From the NCBI GenBank assembly GCA_036406675.1, contig DASXAO010000020.1, forward strand, positions 3,600-67,599: a stretch of 64,000 bases of DNA, read 5' to 3'. The notes beneath the pieces were generated by a model. It was not told the DNA's origin. It saw nothing but the letters and a program-made list of their open reading frames with translations, and did no database searches. Below, piece by piece: positions 8,317 through 16,944 of the stretch (its first letter is position 1; each line of letters begins with the position of its first letter). Both the position numbers and the translations under genes were made by a program. Source of the DNA: SCGC-AG-212-J23 sp036406675 (lineage in GTDB: Bacteria; Pseudomonadota; Gammaproteobacteria; Burkholderiales; SG8-39).

Positions 8317-8900
8317 TCTGGCGCGTGCGGCGCGTGCTCACCGGGCACGACGCCGACGGCAGGTCGGCGTTCATCGCCGACGGCGAAGCGCCGAACGTGA
8401 AGGAGATGGCCTCGATGCCCGGCCTCGCCCTCACCGACCTGTGGGAGACCGGCGCCGCGCCGGCGAGCAACGCGGGCGACAAGGACGCCGCCGCACGCCC
8501 GGTGCGGCTGGAGCCGCCGAAGAGCGGCACCATCCTGAGGATCGTCGAATTTCCGCCCGACTCCGCCTGGCGCAGCAGCGTCGACGGCGCCGCGGCGTTC
8601 AAGTCGATCGGCGCCGGGCACGCGCAGGACCGCCGCTCGAGCGATCCGATGATGCACAAGACGAGCACCGTCGACTACATCATCGTGCTCAAGGGCGAGA
8701 TCCACGCCATCATGGAAACCGGCGAGAAGCTCCTGCGCCCCGGCGACATCCTGGTCCAGCGCGGCACCAATCACTCCTGGAGCGTACGCGGCAACGAGCC
8801 CTGCGTCATCGCTGCGGTGCTCGTCAACGCGAAGCCGCTGGTGGCCTCGAAAAAGAAGACGCAGAAGCCTGCGAAGAAAGCCGGGAAGAAGAAAAAGTGA
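8313..8900 (+). CDS. cupin-domain protein with lysine-rich C-terminal tail
   Basis: 195 residues starting at the ATG that overlaps the dioxygenase stop (ATGA). A cupin core lies at about residues 100-165: DYIIVLKGEIHAIM, GEKLLRPGDILVQRGTNHSW, with His at the second metal motif. The last ~20 residues are almost all Lys and Ala (KKKTQKPAKKAGKKKK), unlike usual cupins and resembling the tails of nucleic-acid- or granule-binding proteins. Position suggests a metal-dependent enzyme or ligand sensor acting with the ring-cleavage genes. The substrate is not identifiable. Confidence 0.8.
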   Translation: MIWRVRRVLTGHDADGRSAFIADGEAPNVKEMASMPGLALTDLWETGAAPASNAGDKDAAARPVRLEPPKSGTILRIVEFPPDSAWRSSVDGAAAFKSIGAGHAQDRRSSDPMMHKTSTVDYIIVLKGEIHAIMETGEKLLRPGDILVQRGTNHSWSVRGNEPCVIAAVLVNAKPLVASKKKTQKPAKKAGKKKK

Positions 8901-9757
8901 GCAAACCCGTCGGCGTGATCGGCGTGGGCATCATGGGCTCGGCCATGTCCGCGAACCTCGTTAAGGCGGGCTTCGCCGTGCAGGGCTACGACGTCCTCCC
9001 CGCGCGCCGCGACGATCTGAAGAAAGCGGGCGGCTCCCCTGTTCAATCCCTAACCGCAATCGAAGCGCCGGTTGTGATCACCTCGCTGCCGAGCGCCGAG
9101 GCCTTGCACGCGGTCGCCGGCGAAATCACGACGAAGTGCATCGTCGTCGAAACCAGCACGCTCCCGATTTCCGACAAAACGAAAGCATTCGAGGTTCTAG
9201 CGCGGAAAGGCATCACCCTGCTCGACTGCCCGCTCTCCGGCACCGGCGCCCAGGCGCGCACCAAGGACCTCACCGTCTACGGGAGCGGCGATCAGGCCGC
9301 ATTCGAGAAAACCAAGCCCGTCCTCGAAGGCTTCTCCCGCGCGCACTACTACCTCGGCGAGTTCGGCAACGGCAGCAAGATGAAGTACGTCGCGAACCTC
9401 CTCGTCGCCATCCACAACGTCGCCGCGGCCGAGGCCTTCGTCCTGGGCATGAAGGCCGGCCTCGATCCGGAGATGATCTACAAAGTCGCGGGCGACGGCG
9501 CCGGCACCTCGCGCATGTTCCAGGTGCGCGGGCCGCAGATGGTCGCCGGGCGCTACGACGACGCGACGATGAAGGTCGAGGTGTGGCAGAAGGACATGAA
9601 GATCATCGGCGAGTACGCCACCAAGCTCGGCGTGCCCACGCCCCTCTTCACCGCCTCCGCTCCCATCTACACCGCCGCGATGGCGCAGGGCTTCGAAAAG
9701 CAGGACACCGCCGCCGTCTGCGCCGTGCTCGAGGCGATGGCGGGCCTGAAGAGGTAG
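8897..9757 (+). CDS. NAD(P)-dependent beta-hydroxyacid dehydrogenase (3-hydroxyisobutyrate dehydrogenase family)
   Basis: 286 residues from a GTG that overlaps the cupin stop (GTGA). The Rossmann motif GVIGVGIMGSAMSANLVKAG starts at residue 5. Next come the substrate motif DCPLSGTGAQA, and GNGSKMKYVANLL with the family's catalytic Lys. The C-terminal helical domain is complete. Such enzymes oxidise 3-hydroxyisobutyrate, tartronate semialdehyde-type or related acids. It is the third gene of the plus-strand ring-cleavage operon, so it may handle a downstream hydroxyacid; this is inference. Confidence 0.88.
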   Translation: MSKPVGVIGVGIMGSAMSANLVKAGFAVQGYDVLPARRDDLKKAGGSPVQSLTAIEAPVVITSLPSAEALHAVAGEITTKCIVVETSTLPISDKTKAFEVLARKGITLLDCPLSGTGAQARTKDLTVYGSGDQAAFEKTKPVLEGFSRAHYYLGEFGNGSKMKYVANLLVAIHNVAAAEAFVLGMKAGLDPEMIYKVAGDGAGTSRMFQVRGPQMVAGRYDDATMKVEVWQKDMKIIGEYATKLGVPTPLFTASAPIYTAAMAQGFEKQDTAAVCAVLEAMAGLKR

Positions 9758-9883
9758 GCCGCTTAGGCCTGGCCCGTGGCCGGCCAGCCTGTCCAATATC
9801 GTTTGCTGCTGCGCTGTTCTGAGTTAACCTAGACCCGAGAAAAGAGAAACTACTTCAAGTGGCGCTTTGGGGATGACGCACCG

Positions 9884-10363
9884 ATGACACTCAGCGATCT
9901 GGGGAATCTCGGCCAATTCATCAGCTCTATATTTGTTGCCATATCGCTCGTCTACCTGGCGATCCAGATCCGCCAGGGTTCCAAGATCGCTCGTGCATCT
10001 CTCCGTCAAGCCTTGGCCGAAAACCAATTCGCTCAACTTACTCTGCGCGCCACGGATCCGGTGATTCGCATGGCTTTCCGCAAGGCCTCCCACTCCGAGG
10101 ACCTCACGGAAGACGAAGCGGACGCTCTTCTGGCCTATGCGGTTGCAGGAATTCGGCAATGGGAAGCTTTGTATTCTCAGTATGAGCGTGGAATGGTCGA
10201 CGCGGAGGACTGGCGTTCGACACGGCAAGTCATGGTGCAGCGCTTTAGACTTCCGATCTTCCAACAGGCATTCGATTCATTGGCCCCGGATCGCCTGAAC
10301 CCGATTTTTCTGCGTGAGGTTAGTCAGCTTGTTGCACAGGCTCAGAAGACCTTGCCGCGCTAG
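9884..10363 (+). CDS. hypothetical protein with one N-terminal membrane helix
   Basis: 159 residues, not recognised as a characterised family. One hydrophobic helix at about residues 12-29 (FISSIFVAISLVYLAIQI) precedes a charged helical region (IRQGSKIARASLRQALAE) and a Trp-rich middle (GIRQWEALYSQYERG). This pattern is seen in small DUFs of membrane-anchored proteins that often occur as singletons. The gene uses AT-ending codons (cca att, tct ata ttt) far more than its neighbours and is visibly lower in GC, suggesting recent acquisition. Confidence 0.7.
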   Translation: MTLSDLGNLGQFISSIFVAISLVYLAIQIRQGSKIARASLRQALAENQFAQLTLRATDPVIRMAFRKASHSEDLTEDEADALLAYAVAGIRQWEALYSQYERGMVDAEDWRSTRQVMVQRFRLPIFQQAFDSLAPDRLNPIFLREVSQLVAQAQKTLPR

Positions 10364-10479
10364 TCTGCAAGCGCGAGCGCTCGCCGAGCCCTGAGCAAGC
10401 GCCCCTGGCACAACGTCAGCTATCCGGCCGGGTCAGTAGGCGAGTTGAAAGCCCGGATTAGTCGGCGTTGAGGTCACCC

Positions 10480-12141
10480 CTAGCCGCCGACGATCATCCC
10501 CGTGAACACGTAAGCCTGCAGCGTCACCAGGATCCCGACCAGGCAGGCGAGCACGATCGAGTGCCAGAAGACGAAGCGCAGGATCGAGCCTTCGTGGCCG
10601 AACCAGTTGGTCGCGGTCGAGGCGACGACGATCGACTGCGCGTCGATCATCTTGCCCATCACGCCGCCCGAGGAGTTCGCCGCGCTCATGAGGATCGGCG
10701 ACAGGCCGAGCTGCTCGGAGGTGATCTTCTGCAGGCCGCCGAAGAGCACGTTCGAGGCGGTGTCCGATCCGGTCAGCGCCACGCCCAGCCAGCCGAGCAG
10801 CGCGCCGAAGAACGGGTACAGCACGCCGGTGTGCGCGAACGCCAGTCCGAGCGTGGCGTCGAGGCCGGAGAAGCGCGTCAGCGTGCCGATGCCTAGCATC
10901 GCCGAGATGGTGATGAGCGAGTAGCGCACGACGTAGATGGTGCGGCCGTAGGAGCGGATCAGCCCGAGCGGCGAGAAGCCCATCACCAGGCCCGAGATGA
11001 TCGCCGCGATCAGCATGCCGGTGCCGGTGTAGGACAGCCAGGTGAAGGCGAACACCGCGCCCTCGGGCGTGGGCTTCGCGACCACCGGCGGCACCTTGTC
11101 GATCATGTTGTGCAGGCCGGGAACCGGGTAGCTCCAGGTGAAGTGCGGATTGACCGCCGCCTTGAACCATCCCGTGCCCCAGACGAGCAGGATCGCGCAC
11201 ACGATGATCCACGGGGTGAGCGCCTTCCAGACTTCGGCCGACGAAGCCTTGGTCGCCGGCGCGGCGGCCGGGGCCGGCATCGTCGCCGCGGAGTCGTCGC
11301 GCGTGCGCAGCTTGGGCGAGGTCCACAGCGTCTTCGGCTGCCAGATCTTGAGGAAGCCGATCAGGCAGGCCATCGAGATGAGCGAGGCGCCGATGTCGAC
11401 GATGTAGGGGTTGACGAAGTTGGAGATCAGGAACTGCGGGATCGCGAAGGACACGCCGGTGACGAGGATCGCCGGCCAGATCTCCTTCATGCCTTTCCAC
11501 CCCGCGAATACCCAGATCAGCCAGAACGGCACGATGAGCGAAAAGAACGGGAGCTGCCGGCCGACCATCGCGCCGAGCAGGTACGGGTCGATCCCGGTCA
11601 CCGACGAGAGGCCGATGATCGGCGCGCCGAGCGCGCCGTACGCGACCGGCGCGGTGTTGGCGATGAGCGAGAGTCCCGAGGCGGCGAGCGGCGAGAAGCC
11701 GAGGCCGATCAGGATCGCGCCGGTCACTGCGACCGGCGTGCCGAAGCCCGAGGCCCCCTCGAAAAACGCGCCGAACGAGAACGCGATCAGCAAGAGCTGA
11801 AGGCGCCGGTCGGCGGTGACGCCGCCGATCGTTTGCTGGAGGGTGACGAACACGCCCTTCTCGACCGTGAGCCGGTACAGGAAGATGACGTTGAGCACGA
11901 TCCAGCCGATGGGGAAGAACCCGGTGACGAGCCCGAGGATGCCGGCTCGGATCGCCATGCCCGCGGGCATGGTGAAGGCGGCGACCGCGATGAAGATGGC
12001 GACGATGAGCGCGATGACCGCCGCGAAGTGCGCCTTGACCTTCCCCGAGGCGATCAGCACCAACAGCGTGACCACCGGGATCGCTGCGACGAGGGTCGAC
12101 AGCACTTCGTTCGAGAACGGGTTATAGACCTGGTTCCACAT
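10480..12141 (-). CDS. lldP: L-lactate permease
   Basis: 553 residues, the usual length for LctP/LldP. The N-terminus (MWNQVYNPFSNEVLSTLVAA), the SFGAFFEGASGFGTPVAVT block and the SAANSSGGVMGKMIDAQSI block are hallmarks of the lactate permease family, which imports L- and D-lactate and glycolate by proton symport. About 12-14 membrane helices are evident. The stop (TAG) is at 10480-10482. No lactate dehydrogenase is adjacent, so it appears to be a stand-alone gene. Confidence 0.95.
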   Translation of the reverse strand: MWNQVYNPFSNEVLSTLVAAIPVVTLLVLIASGKVKAHFAAVIALIVAIFIAVAAFTMPAGMAIRAGILGLVTGFFPIGWIVLNVIFLYRLTVEKGVFVTLQQTIGGVTADRRLQLLLIAFSFGAFFEGASGFGTPVAVTGAILIGLGFSPLAASGLSLIANTAPVAYGALGAPIIGLSSVTGIDPYLLGAMVGRQLPFFSLIVPFWLIWVFAGWKGMKEIWPAILVTGVSFAIPQFLISNFVNPYIVDIGASLISMACLIGFLKIWQPKTLWTSPKLRTRDDSAATMPAPAAAPATKASSAEVWKALTPWIIVCAILLVWGTGWFKAAVNPHFTWSYPVPGLHNMIDKVPPVVAKPTPEGAVFAFTWLSYTGTGMLIAAIISGLVMGFSPLGLIRSYGRTIYVVRYSLITISAMLGIGTLTRFSGLDATLGLAFAHTGVLYPFFGALLGWLGVALTGSDTASNVLFGGLQKITSEQLGLSPILMSAANSSGGVMGKMIDAQSIVVASTATNWFGHEGSILRFVFWHSIVLACLVGILVTLQAYVFTGMIVGG

Positions 12142-12259
12142 CCGGCATCTCCCCTGGTACGAGTGCGCGCAGCATAGAGAAATCGCCCCGTTCCTGTCTT
12201 GCAGGAAGCTGACGCCAAGGGCCGCGACTTACCTAACTAAGGGCCCGTATGATTGCCCG

Positions 12260-13066
12260 ATGATCGACCACGCGGCGCTCGAAAATACGGAATTCGCGGC
12301 GTTCATCGATCTCTATCGGGCCGCGCCCGACGAGGTTCGGGTGGCGCACGCGGTCGGCGTGCACGAGCTCGCAGGCACCACCGGCCTGACCTCCCGAGGC
12401 GTCGAGCCGGCAGCGGTCTTTCGCCGCGCGGTCGGGCTGGGCCTGATCCATGCGGCGACTGAAATCGAGCTCGAGGACGTCCTCGCTTATATGAAGGCGC
12501 GCACGACGAGCTACGTCGTGCCGGTCGCTCCGCATTCGCAGCCCGCCGCGCTGTCGACGTGGCTGGAAAGGCGCGGCTTCAGGCGAGGCTATGCCTGGAT
12601 GAAATTCCGGCGTGCCTGTACCGGCGCCCCGCGCGCAAGCTCCGATCTGGAGGTCCGCGTCGTGGGCCGCGAGCTCGGCAGCGCGTTCGGGCGAGTCGTA
12701 GCCGAAGGCTTCGGCCTGCCGCAGTCGGTCGTCCCTTGGATCGGCGCACTGCCGGGAAGGCCGAACTGGGTCTGCGTGATGGCGTTTTCGGGCGCAGACG
12801 CTGTCGCCGCGGGCGCCGTCTACCTTAGCGGGACGCACGCATGGCTGGGACTCGGCACCACGCTACCGTCGCATCGGCGCCTGGGCGCTCAAGCTGCGCT
12901 GCTGGCGCGCCGTCTCGACCAAGCGGCGGCGCGCGGCGCCAAGGTCGCAGTCACCGAGACCGGCGAGCGCCTGCCCGACAAGCCGAGCGGTTCTTACCGG
13001 AACATCCTGCGAGCCGGCTTCGAGGAGATGTATCTGCGGCAGAACTTCATGTCTCCGTCGACGTGA
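12260..13066 (+). CDS. GNAT-family N-acetyltransferase
   Basis: 268 residues with two weakly similar halves. The C-terminal half carries the acyl-CoA pyrophosphate-binding loop in PSHRRLGAQAALLARR, followed by AAARGAKVAVTETG and NILRAGFEEMYLRQNF, the typical end of a GNAT domain. The N-terminal half has the ELAGTTGLTSRG and YVVPVAPHSQP segments of a degenerate domain. The acceptor is unknown. It is monocistronic and divergent from the lactate permease gene. Confidence 0.75.
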   Translation: MIDHAALENTEFAAFIDLYRAAPDEVRVAHAVGVHELAGTTGLTSRGVEPAAVFRRAVGLGLIHAATEIELEDVLAYMKARTTSYVVPVAPHSQPAALSTWLERRGFRRGYAWMKFRRACTGAPRASSDLEVRVVGRELGSAFGRVVAEGFGLPQSVVPWIGALPGRPNWVCVMAFSGADAVAAGAVYLSGTHAWLGLGTTLPSHRRLGAQAALLARRLDQAAARGAKVAVTETGERLPDKPSGSYRNILRAGFEEMYLRQNFMSPST

Positions 13067-13132
13067 AGGCTACAGCCGCAACGAGGCAGCCGCCCTGAAG
13101 GGCTCGCGGACAGCTGCGTCGCCGAATACGAG

Positions 13133-13570
13133 CTAGGCGCTCTTGCGATGCTCCTTGCGCTCGCGGTCGGTCACGTTCGCGGCCTGCGATGCGAGCCTGG
13201 AGGAGTCCTCGGCCGTACGCGCGGCGAAGGAATAGCCCTCGCGCCCGAGATCCTTGGCGTGACCGATCTGGGACTGGAACTGGTCGATCATGGACTTCTG
13301 CATGTCGCCGGCGGCGCGCCACCAATTCGCCCAGAATTCGCCCACGCGCTCGAGTTGCGCGCCCGCCAGGCGCGAGTTGAACGCGACCACGTCGTCCAGG
13401 CCCTTTACCTCACCGGCCTGGGTAGTCGAGCGGCTGCTCTCGTCCAGCGCGTGGCGGATGAGCTGGAGCTGCTGCTGCTGGAATCGCTCGGTGTGCTCGA
13501 GCGAAACCTTCATCATGTCAGTCGCGGACCGAATGCCGGCGCGATACAAGTCAACCAATTGAGCTTGCAT
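13133..13570 (-). CDS. phaP: phasin-family protein
   Basis: 145 residues from MQAQLVDLYRAG. The longer open frame upstream has no signal or domain logic. The protein is mostly amphipathic helix: LVDLYRAGIRSATDMM, FQQQQLQLIRHALDES, FNSRLAGAQLERVGEFW, then MIDQFQSQIGHAKDLGREG. This is the Phasin_2 pattern of proteins coating polyhydroxyalkanoate granules. No PHA synthase is in the window. It is divergent from the Bug-protein gene across ~200 bp holding both promoters. A 66-residue relative sits at 6273-6473. Confidence 0.85.
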   Translation of the reverse strand: MQAQLVDLYRAGIRSATDMMKVSLEHTERFQQQQLQLIRHALDESSRSTTQAGEVKGLDDVVAFNSRLAGAQLERVGEFWANWWRAAGDMQKSMIDQFQSQIGHAKDLGREGYSFAARTAEDSSRLASQAANVTDRERKEHRKSA

Positions 13571-13773
13571 GGAAAAAATCTCTCTATGGAAGTGGAACGG
13601 ATGAGCGGATTCCAGTGTACCGGGCGCGCGCCGGCGCAGATATCGCCGCAATGCAGCAGCGTGCGGTGGTCGTCCGCTTGACAGGCATTCCTCGACGTCG
13701 CCGCGCGACAACGCGCACCGGTTTACAGCGCCCCGGATGACGGCGTAAGGTTCCGAGGACCGAGGGGGAGCCG

Positions 13774-14742
13774 ATGCGTTTTCCACCGAGCTTGTTCGCA
13801 TGGGGATTGCTGTCGTTCGCGAGTTTCGTCGCGGCGCAAAACTACCCATCGAAACCGATCACACTGATTGTTCCGTTCGCCGCGGGCGGACCCACGGACG
13901 GCCTGGCGCGAATTCTCGCCGAGCCGATGAAGCAATCGATCGGCGAGCCGATCCTGGTCGAGAACGTGACCGGCGCGGGCGGGACCATCGGCCTCACCCG
14001 CGCGGCGCGCGCGGCGCCCGACGGCTACACCGTGATCCTCGGCAACTGGACGAGCCACGTCGGCACGCCGGCGCTGTTTCCGATCCAGGTGGATGTGCTG
14101 AAGGATTTCGAGCCGGTGGCGCGGCTGCCGGTCTCGCGCTTGTGGATCACGGGCAAGACCGGCCTTCCTGCGAAGGATGCAGCCGAGCTCGTGGCGTGGC
14201 TGAAAGGCGGCGCGAAGGCCACGTTCGGCACCGTCGGCCCCGGCAGCGCGGTGCACATCTGCGGGATCTATTTGCAGAACTCCACCGGCACGCATTTCCA
14301 ATTCGTACCCTATCGCGGCGCTGCGCCGGCGTATCAGGACCTGATCGCGGGGAACATCGATCTCACCTGCATGGACGCATCGAACGGGCTCGCCTATCAC
14401 CGCGCGGGGCGCATCAAGGCTTATGCGGTGGCGGGAAACCGCCGCTGGTCGCCCGCACCGGAGGTGCCGACTCTGAGCGAGGCCGGCGTCGCGGGCATGG
14501 ACCTCACCTTCTGGAACGGGCTGTGGGCGCCCAAGGACACGCCGAAGGAAGCCGTCGCGAAGCTCAATCACGCGGTGGCCGAGGCATTCGCCGATGCCAA
14601 GGTCCAGCAGCGGATGGCCGACCTCGGCATGGAAATCCCGCCGCGCGAGCAGCAGACGCCCGAGGCGCTCGGCGCCTGGCACAAGGCCGAGACCGAAAAG
14701 TGGTGGCCGGTCATCAAGGCCGCCGGAATCAAGCAGGAGTGA
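13774..14742 (+). CDS. Bug/TctC-family tripartite tricarboxylate transporter binding protein
   Basis: 322 residues with a signal peptide (to about residue 20, FVAAQ) and the family start NYPSKPITLIVPFAAGGPTDGLAR. Further landmarks are GAGGTIG, the FVPYRGAAPAYQDLIAG ligand-loop region and PEVPTLSEAGVAGMD. A Shine-Dalgarno-like GAGGGGGAG precedes the start. These periplasmic proteins bind carboxylates or aromatic acids for TctAB membrane components, none of which are in the window. A cupin gene follows after 24 bases, probably in the same operon. Confidence 0.92.
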   Translation: MRFPPSLFAWGLLSFASFVAAQNYPSKPITLIVPFAAGGPTDGLARILAEPMKQSIGEPILVENVTGAGGTIGLTRAARAAPDGYTVILGNWTSHVGTPALFPIQVDVLKDFEPVARLPVSRLWITGKTGLPAKDAAELVAWLKGGAKATFGTVGPGSAVHICGIYLQNSTGTHFQFVPYRGAAPAYQDLIAGNIDLTCMDASNGLAYHRAGRIKAYAVAGNRRWSPAPEVPTLSEAGVAGMDLTFWNGLWAPKDTPKEAVAKLNHAVAEAFADAKVQQRMADLGMEIPPREQQTPEALGAWHKAETEKWWPVIKAAGIKQE

Positions 14743-14766
14743 CGTTTTCTCGAGGAACCGCAAACC

Positions 14767-15438
14767 ATGGACGACTGGAAAAGCATTCGCAGCTGGCCGC
14801 GCGAGGAGATGCTAAAGCGCGTGGCGCGGTTTCGCGCGCTGAAGGGCTCGGACGGCGGCCTGCCCGACAGCAAGCTTCCCGAATGCCGCCGCAAGCTCTA
14901 CGCCGTGATCGGCTTCCAGCCGCCGCTGTCGGACAGCGCCGCGGTCACTTCGCCGGTCGGGGACGACGCCTCGGCGATGCCGGCGATCTCGATCGCGGAA
15001 GGCTTCAACCTCGGCTACTGCAAGGCAAAGCCCGGCAAGGGGCCGCTCATGCACAACCACGACACCAACGAGACCTTCATCGCGATGACCGGGAAGTGGC
15101 GCTGCGAGTGGAACGAGGGCGACGCCATGGAATACGTCGACCTCGATCCCTACGACGTCATCTCGTTTCCCACCGGCGTGGCGCGGCGCTTCGTGAACGT
15201 GACCTACGACGAACCGAACCGCGAGCACCTTCTCATGTTCATCATCGGCGGCAACCAGCCGCAGGCGGAGTTCACGCCCGAGGCGATGCGCCGCTGCGAA
15301 GCGTTCGCCACAGAACCGCCAGCACGAAAAGCGTCGCCAGCACGAGCGTCGCGCCCGCGAGCCCGCGCCACAAAGGCTCGGGGTGGTCCTGCGCGTAGCG
15401 CGCGGCCGCGTACGCGAGCGCGTCGAGCGGGAAGGTAA
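14767..15438 (+). CDS. cupin-domain protein with Arg/Ala-rich C-terminal extension
   Basis: 223 residues. The cupin fold is clear: KGPLMHNHDTNETFIAMTG carries the His/Glu metal ligands, followed by DPYDVISFPTGVARRFVNV. The domain is complete by about residue 175. The last ~40 residues (from EPPARKASPARASRPRARA) are Arg/Ala/Pro only, and they are encoded on the reverse of the C-terminal part of the convergent transporter gene, a 167-bp overlap. This looks like a lost stop codon extending the gene. It follows the Bug gene closely and may process the imported compound. Confidence 0.8.
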   Translation: MDDWKSIRSWPREEMLKRVARFRALKGSDGGLPDSKLPECRRKLYAVIGFQPPLSDSAAVTSPVGDDASAMPAISIAEGFNLGYCKAKPGKGPLMHNHDTNETFIAMTGKWRCEWNEGDAMEYVDLDPYDVISFPTGVARRFVNVTYDEPNREHLLMFIIGGNQPQAEFTPEAMRRCEAFATEPPARKASPARASRPRARATKARGGPARSARPRTRARRAGR

Positions 15439-16210
15439 ACGCCCACCAGGACGCGGCGAAGCCCCACCGCGCAAAGCCGCGCGCGTAGGCGAGGAGCGCC
15501 ACGGCGAGCACCAGGCCGAAGAAATACAGGTTCTCGAGGAAGAACACGCCCTGGTAGAGGGCGACGCCGTTCGCGTACACGAGCGACGGCGGCACGAGCA
15601 GGATGAACCAGGTCGGCCGCAGCGGCTCGGGAAGCGCGGGTCCGAAAGCCGCCCGGTATAGAAGCAGCGCCATGAGGATCGGCGCGACGGTCGCCGACAC
15701 GCCGAAAGTGAAGCGCGCTTCTTCCGCAAGGCCCAGCGTGACCGCCGGCCCCGGCAGGACGATGCCGCCCACCATCACGATGAGCCAGCCGGCGTTCAGC
15801 TGCGCGAGCTCGATGCCGCCGGAGAGCCAGCGGTAGAAGGTGAACATCTGGAACGCGAGCAGCAGCACGAAGCTCGCCCACCACAGCGCCTGCCCGGTCC
15901 CCGGAAGGTAGGGCGCGATGCCGCCGGCGACGAGCGACATCCCGACCGGCAGCGCGCCGCAAAAGCCGAGCGTCACCGGGTTCCAGAACTCTGCTTTCAC
16001 CGCCCCCGGAAAGCGAAACAACTTGAAAACGTAGAGAGGCGTGATGATTATGAAGAGCAGCGTGCCGAGCGCGACCCAGAGCTCGGTGAAGTACGCAGGC
16101 GCGCGCAGAAATCCCGGCAGCACGCTGGCAGTCGCGCGCGCGCTCAGGCCGAGGCCCACGAGCCCCATCACCGCGCCGAAGAGGCCGACCGGAAGGTTGC
16201 GGACGCTCAA
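15272..16210 (-). CDS. TDT/SLAC1 (TehA-like) family transporter
   Basis: 312 residues with about ten membrane helices. It begins (L)SVRNLPVGLFGAVMGLVGL, the characteristic start of the tellurite-resistance/dicarboxylate-transporter family that includes TehA and plant SLAC1 anion channels. I place the start at TTG 16210, which overlaps the stop of the upstream livF-like gene as TTGA; an internal ATG within GAVMGL would cut helix 1. Its C-terminal coding end overlaps the convergent cupin gene. Coupling to a Liv operon is unusual and suggests co-transport or efflux of a related organic anion. Confidence 0.85.
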   Translation of the reverse strand: MSVRNLPVGLFGAVMGLVGLGLSARATASVLPGFLRAPAYFTELWVALGTLLFIIITPLYVFKLFRFPGAVKAEFWNPVTLGFCGALPVGMSLVAGGIAPYLPGTGQALWWASFVLLLAFQMFTFYRWLSGGIELAQLNAGWLIVMVGGIVLPGPAVTLGLAEEARFTFGVSATVAPILMALLLYRAAFGPALPEPLRPTWFILLVPPSLVYANGVALYQGVFFLENLYFFGLVLAVALLAYARGFARWGFAASWWAFTFPLDALAYAAARYAQDHPEPLWRGLAGATLVLATLFVLAVLWRTLRSGASPRA

Positions 16211-16944
16211 GCGGTGGTGCCGAGGTAGTAGTTCCTGACGAGCTCGTTGCCCTCGAGCTCGGCGACGCTGCGGCCCTCGAACACGATCTCGCCGTGCACG
16301 ATGATGTAGCCGCGGTCCGCGATGCGGATCGCCTGGTGGAAGTTCTGCTCCGCCATCAGCACCGTGAGGCCGTACTGCGCCTTCAGCTCCTGGATCTTGG
16401 TGATGGTGTGCGAGACGAGGATCGGCGCGAGGCCCACCGAGGGCTCGTCCACCAGCAGGAGCTTCGGCGCCGACATCAGGGCGCGCGCGATGGCAAGCAT
16501 CTGCTGCTGCCCTCCGGACATCGACCCCGCGAGCTGGCGCCGGCGCTCGGCGAGCACCGGAAAGGCCTCGTAGCAGAAGTCCCGGTTCTTCGCGATCTCG
16601 CCCCGCGCCTGCCTGCGGAAAGCGCCGAGCAGCAGGTTCTCCTCGACGGTGAGCTTCGGAAACAGCCGCCTTCCCTCCGGCACCATGGCGACGCCGAGGT
16701 TCACGATCTCCTCGGTGGAAAGCCTCGCCAGGTCGTATTTCTGATTTTCCATGGCCAGGACAACCGAGCCGCGCGTCGGCCGGACCATGCCCATGACGCA
16801 CTTCATGAGCGTGCTCTTGCCGTTGCCGTTGGTGCCGAGCAACGCGACCGTTTCCCCCTGGGAAATCTTCACGGATACCCCGTGCAGGGCGCGCACCGCG
16901 CCGTAGCCGGCTTCGACGCCGTCGATCGCCAGGCTAAGCGCCAA
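16207..16944 (-). CDS. branched-chain amino-acid-type ABC transporter ATP-binding protein (LivF-like), system 1
   Basis: 245 residues with all ATPase motifs: Walker A LLGTNGNGKSTLMK, signature SMSGGQQQMLAIARAL, Walker B KLLLVDEPSVGLAP, and an H-loop region TVLMAEQNFHQA where the His is displaced as in LivF proteins. It pairs with the LivG-like ATPase upstream (11-bp overlap). The substrate of HAAT-family systems in such bacteria may be amino acids, amides, urea or aromatic acids; context does not decide. Confidence 0.93.
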   Translation of the reverse strand: MALSLAIDGVEAGYGAVRALHGVSVKISQGETVALLGTNGNGKSTLMKCVMGMVRPTRGSVVLAMENQKYDLARLSTEEIVNLGVAMVPEGRRLFPKLTVEENLLLGAFRRQARGEIAKNRDFCYEAFPVLAERRRQLAGSMSGGQQQMLAIARALMSAPKLLLVDEPSVGLAPILVSHTITKIQELKAQYGLTVLMAEQNFHQAIRIADRGYIIVHGEIVFEGRSVAELEGNELVRNYYLGTTA

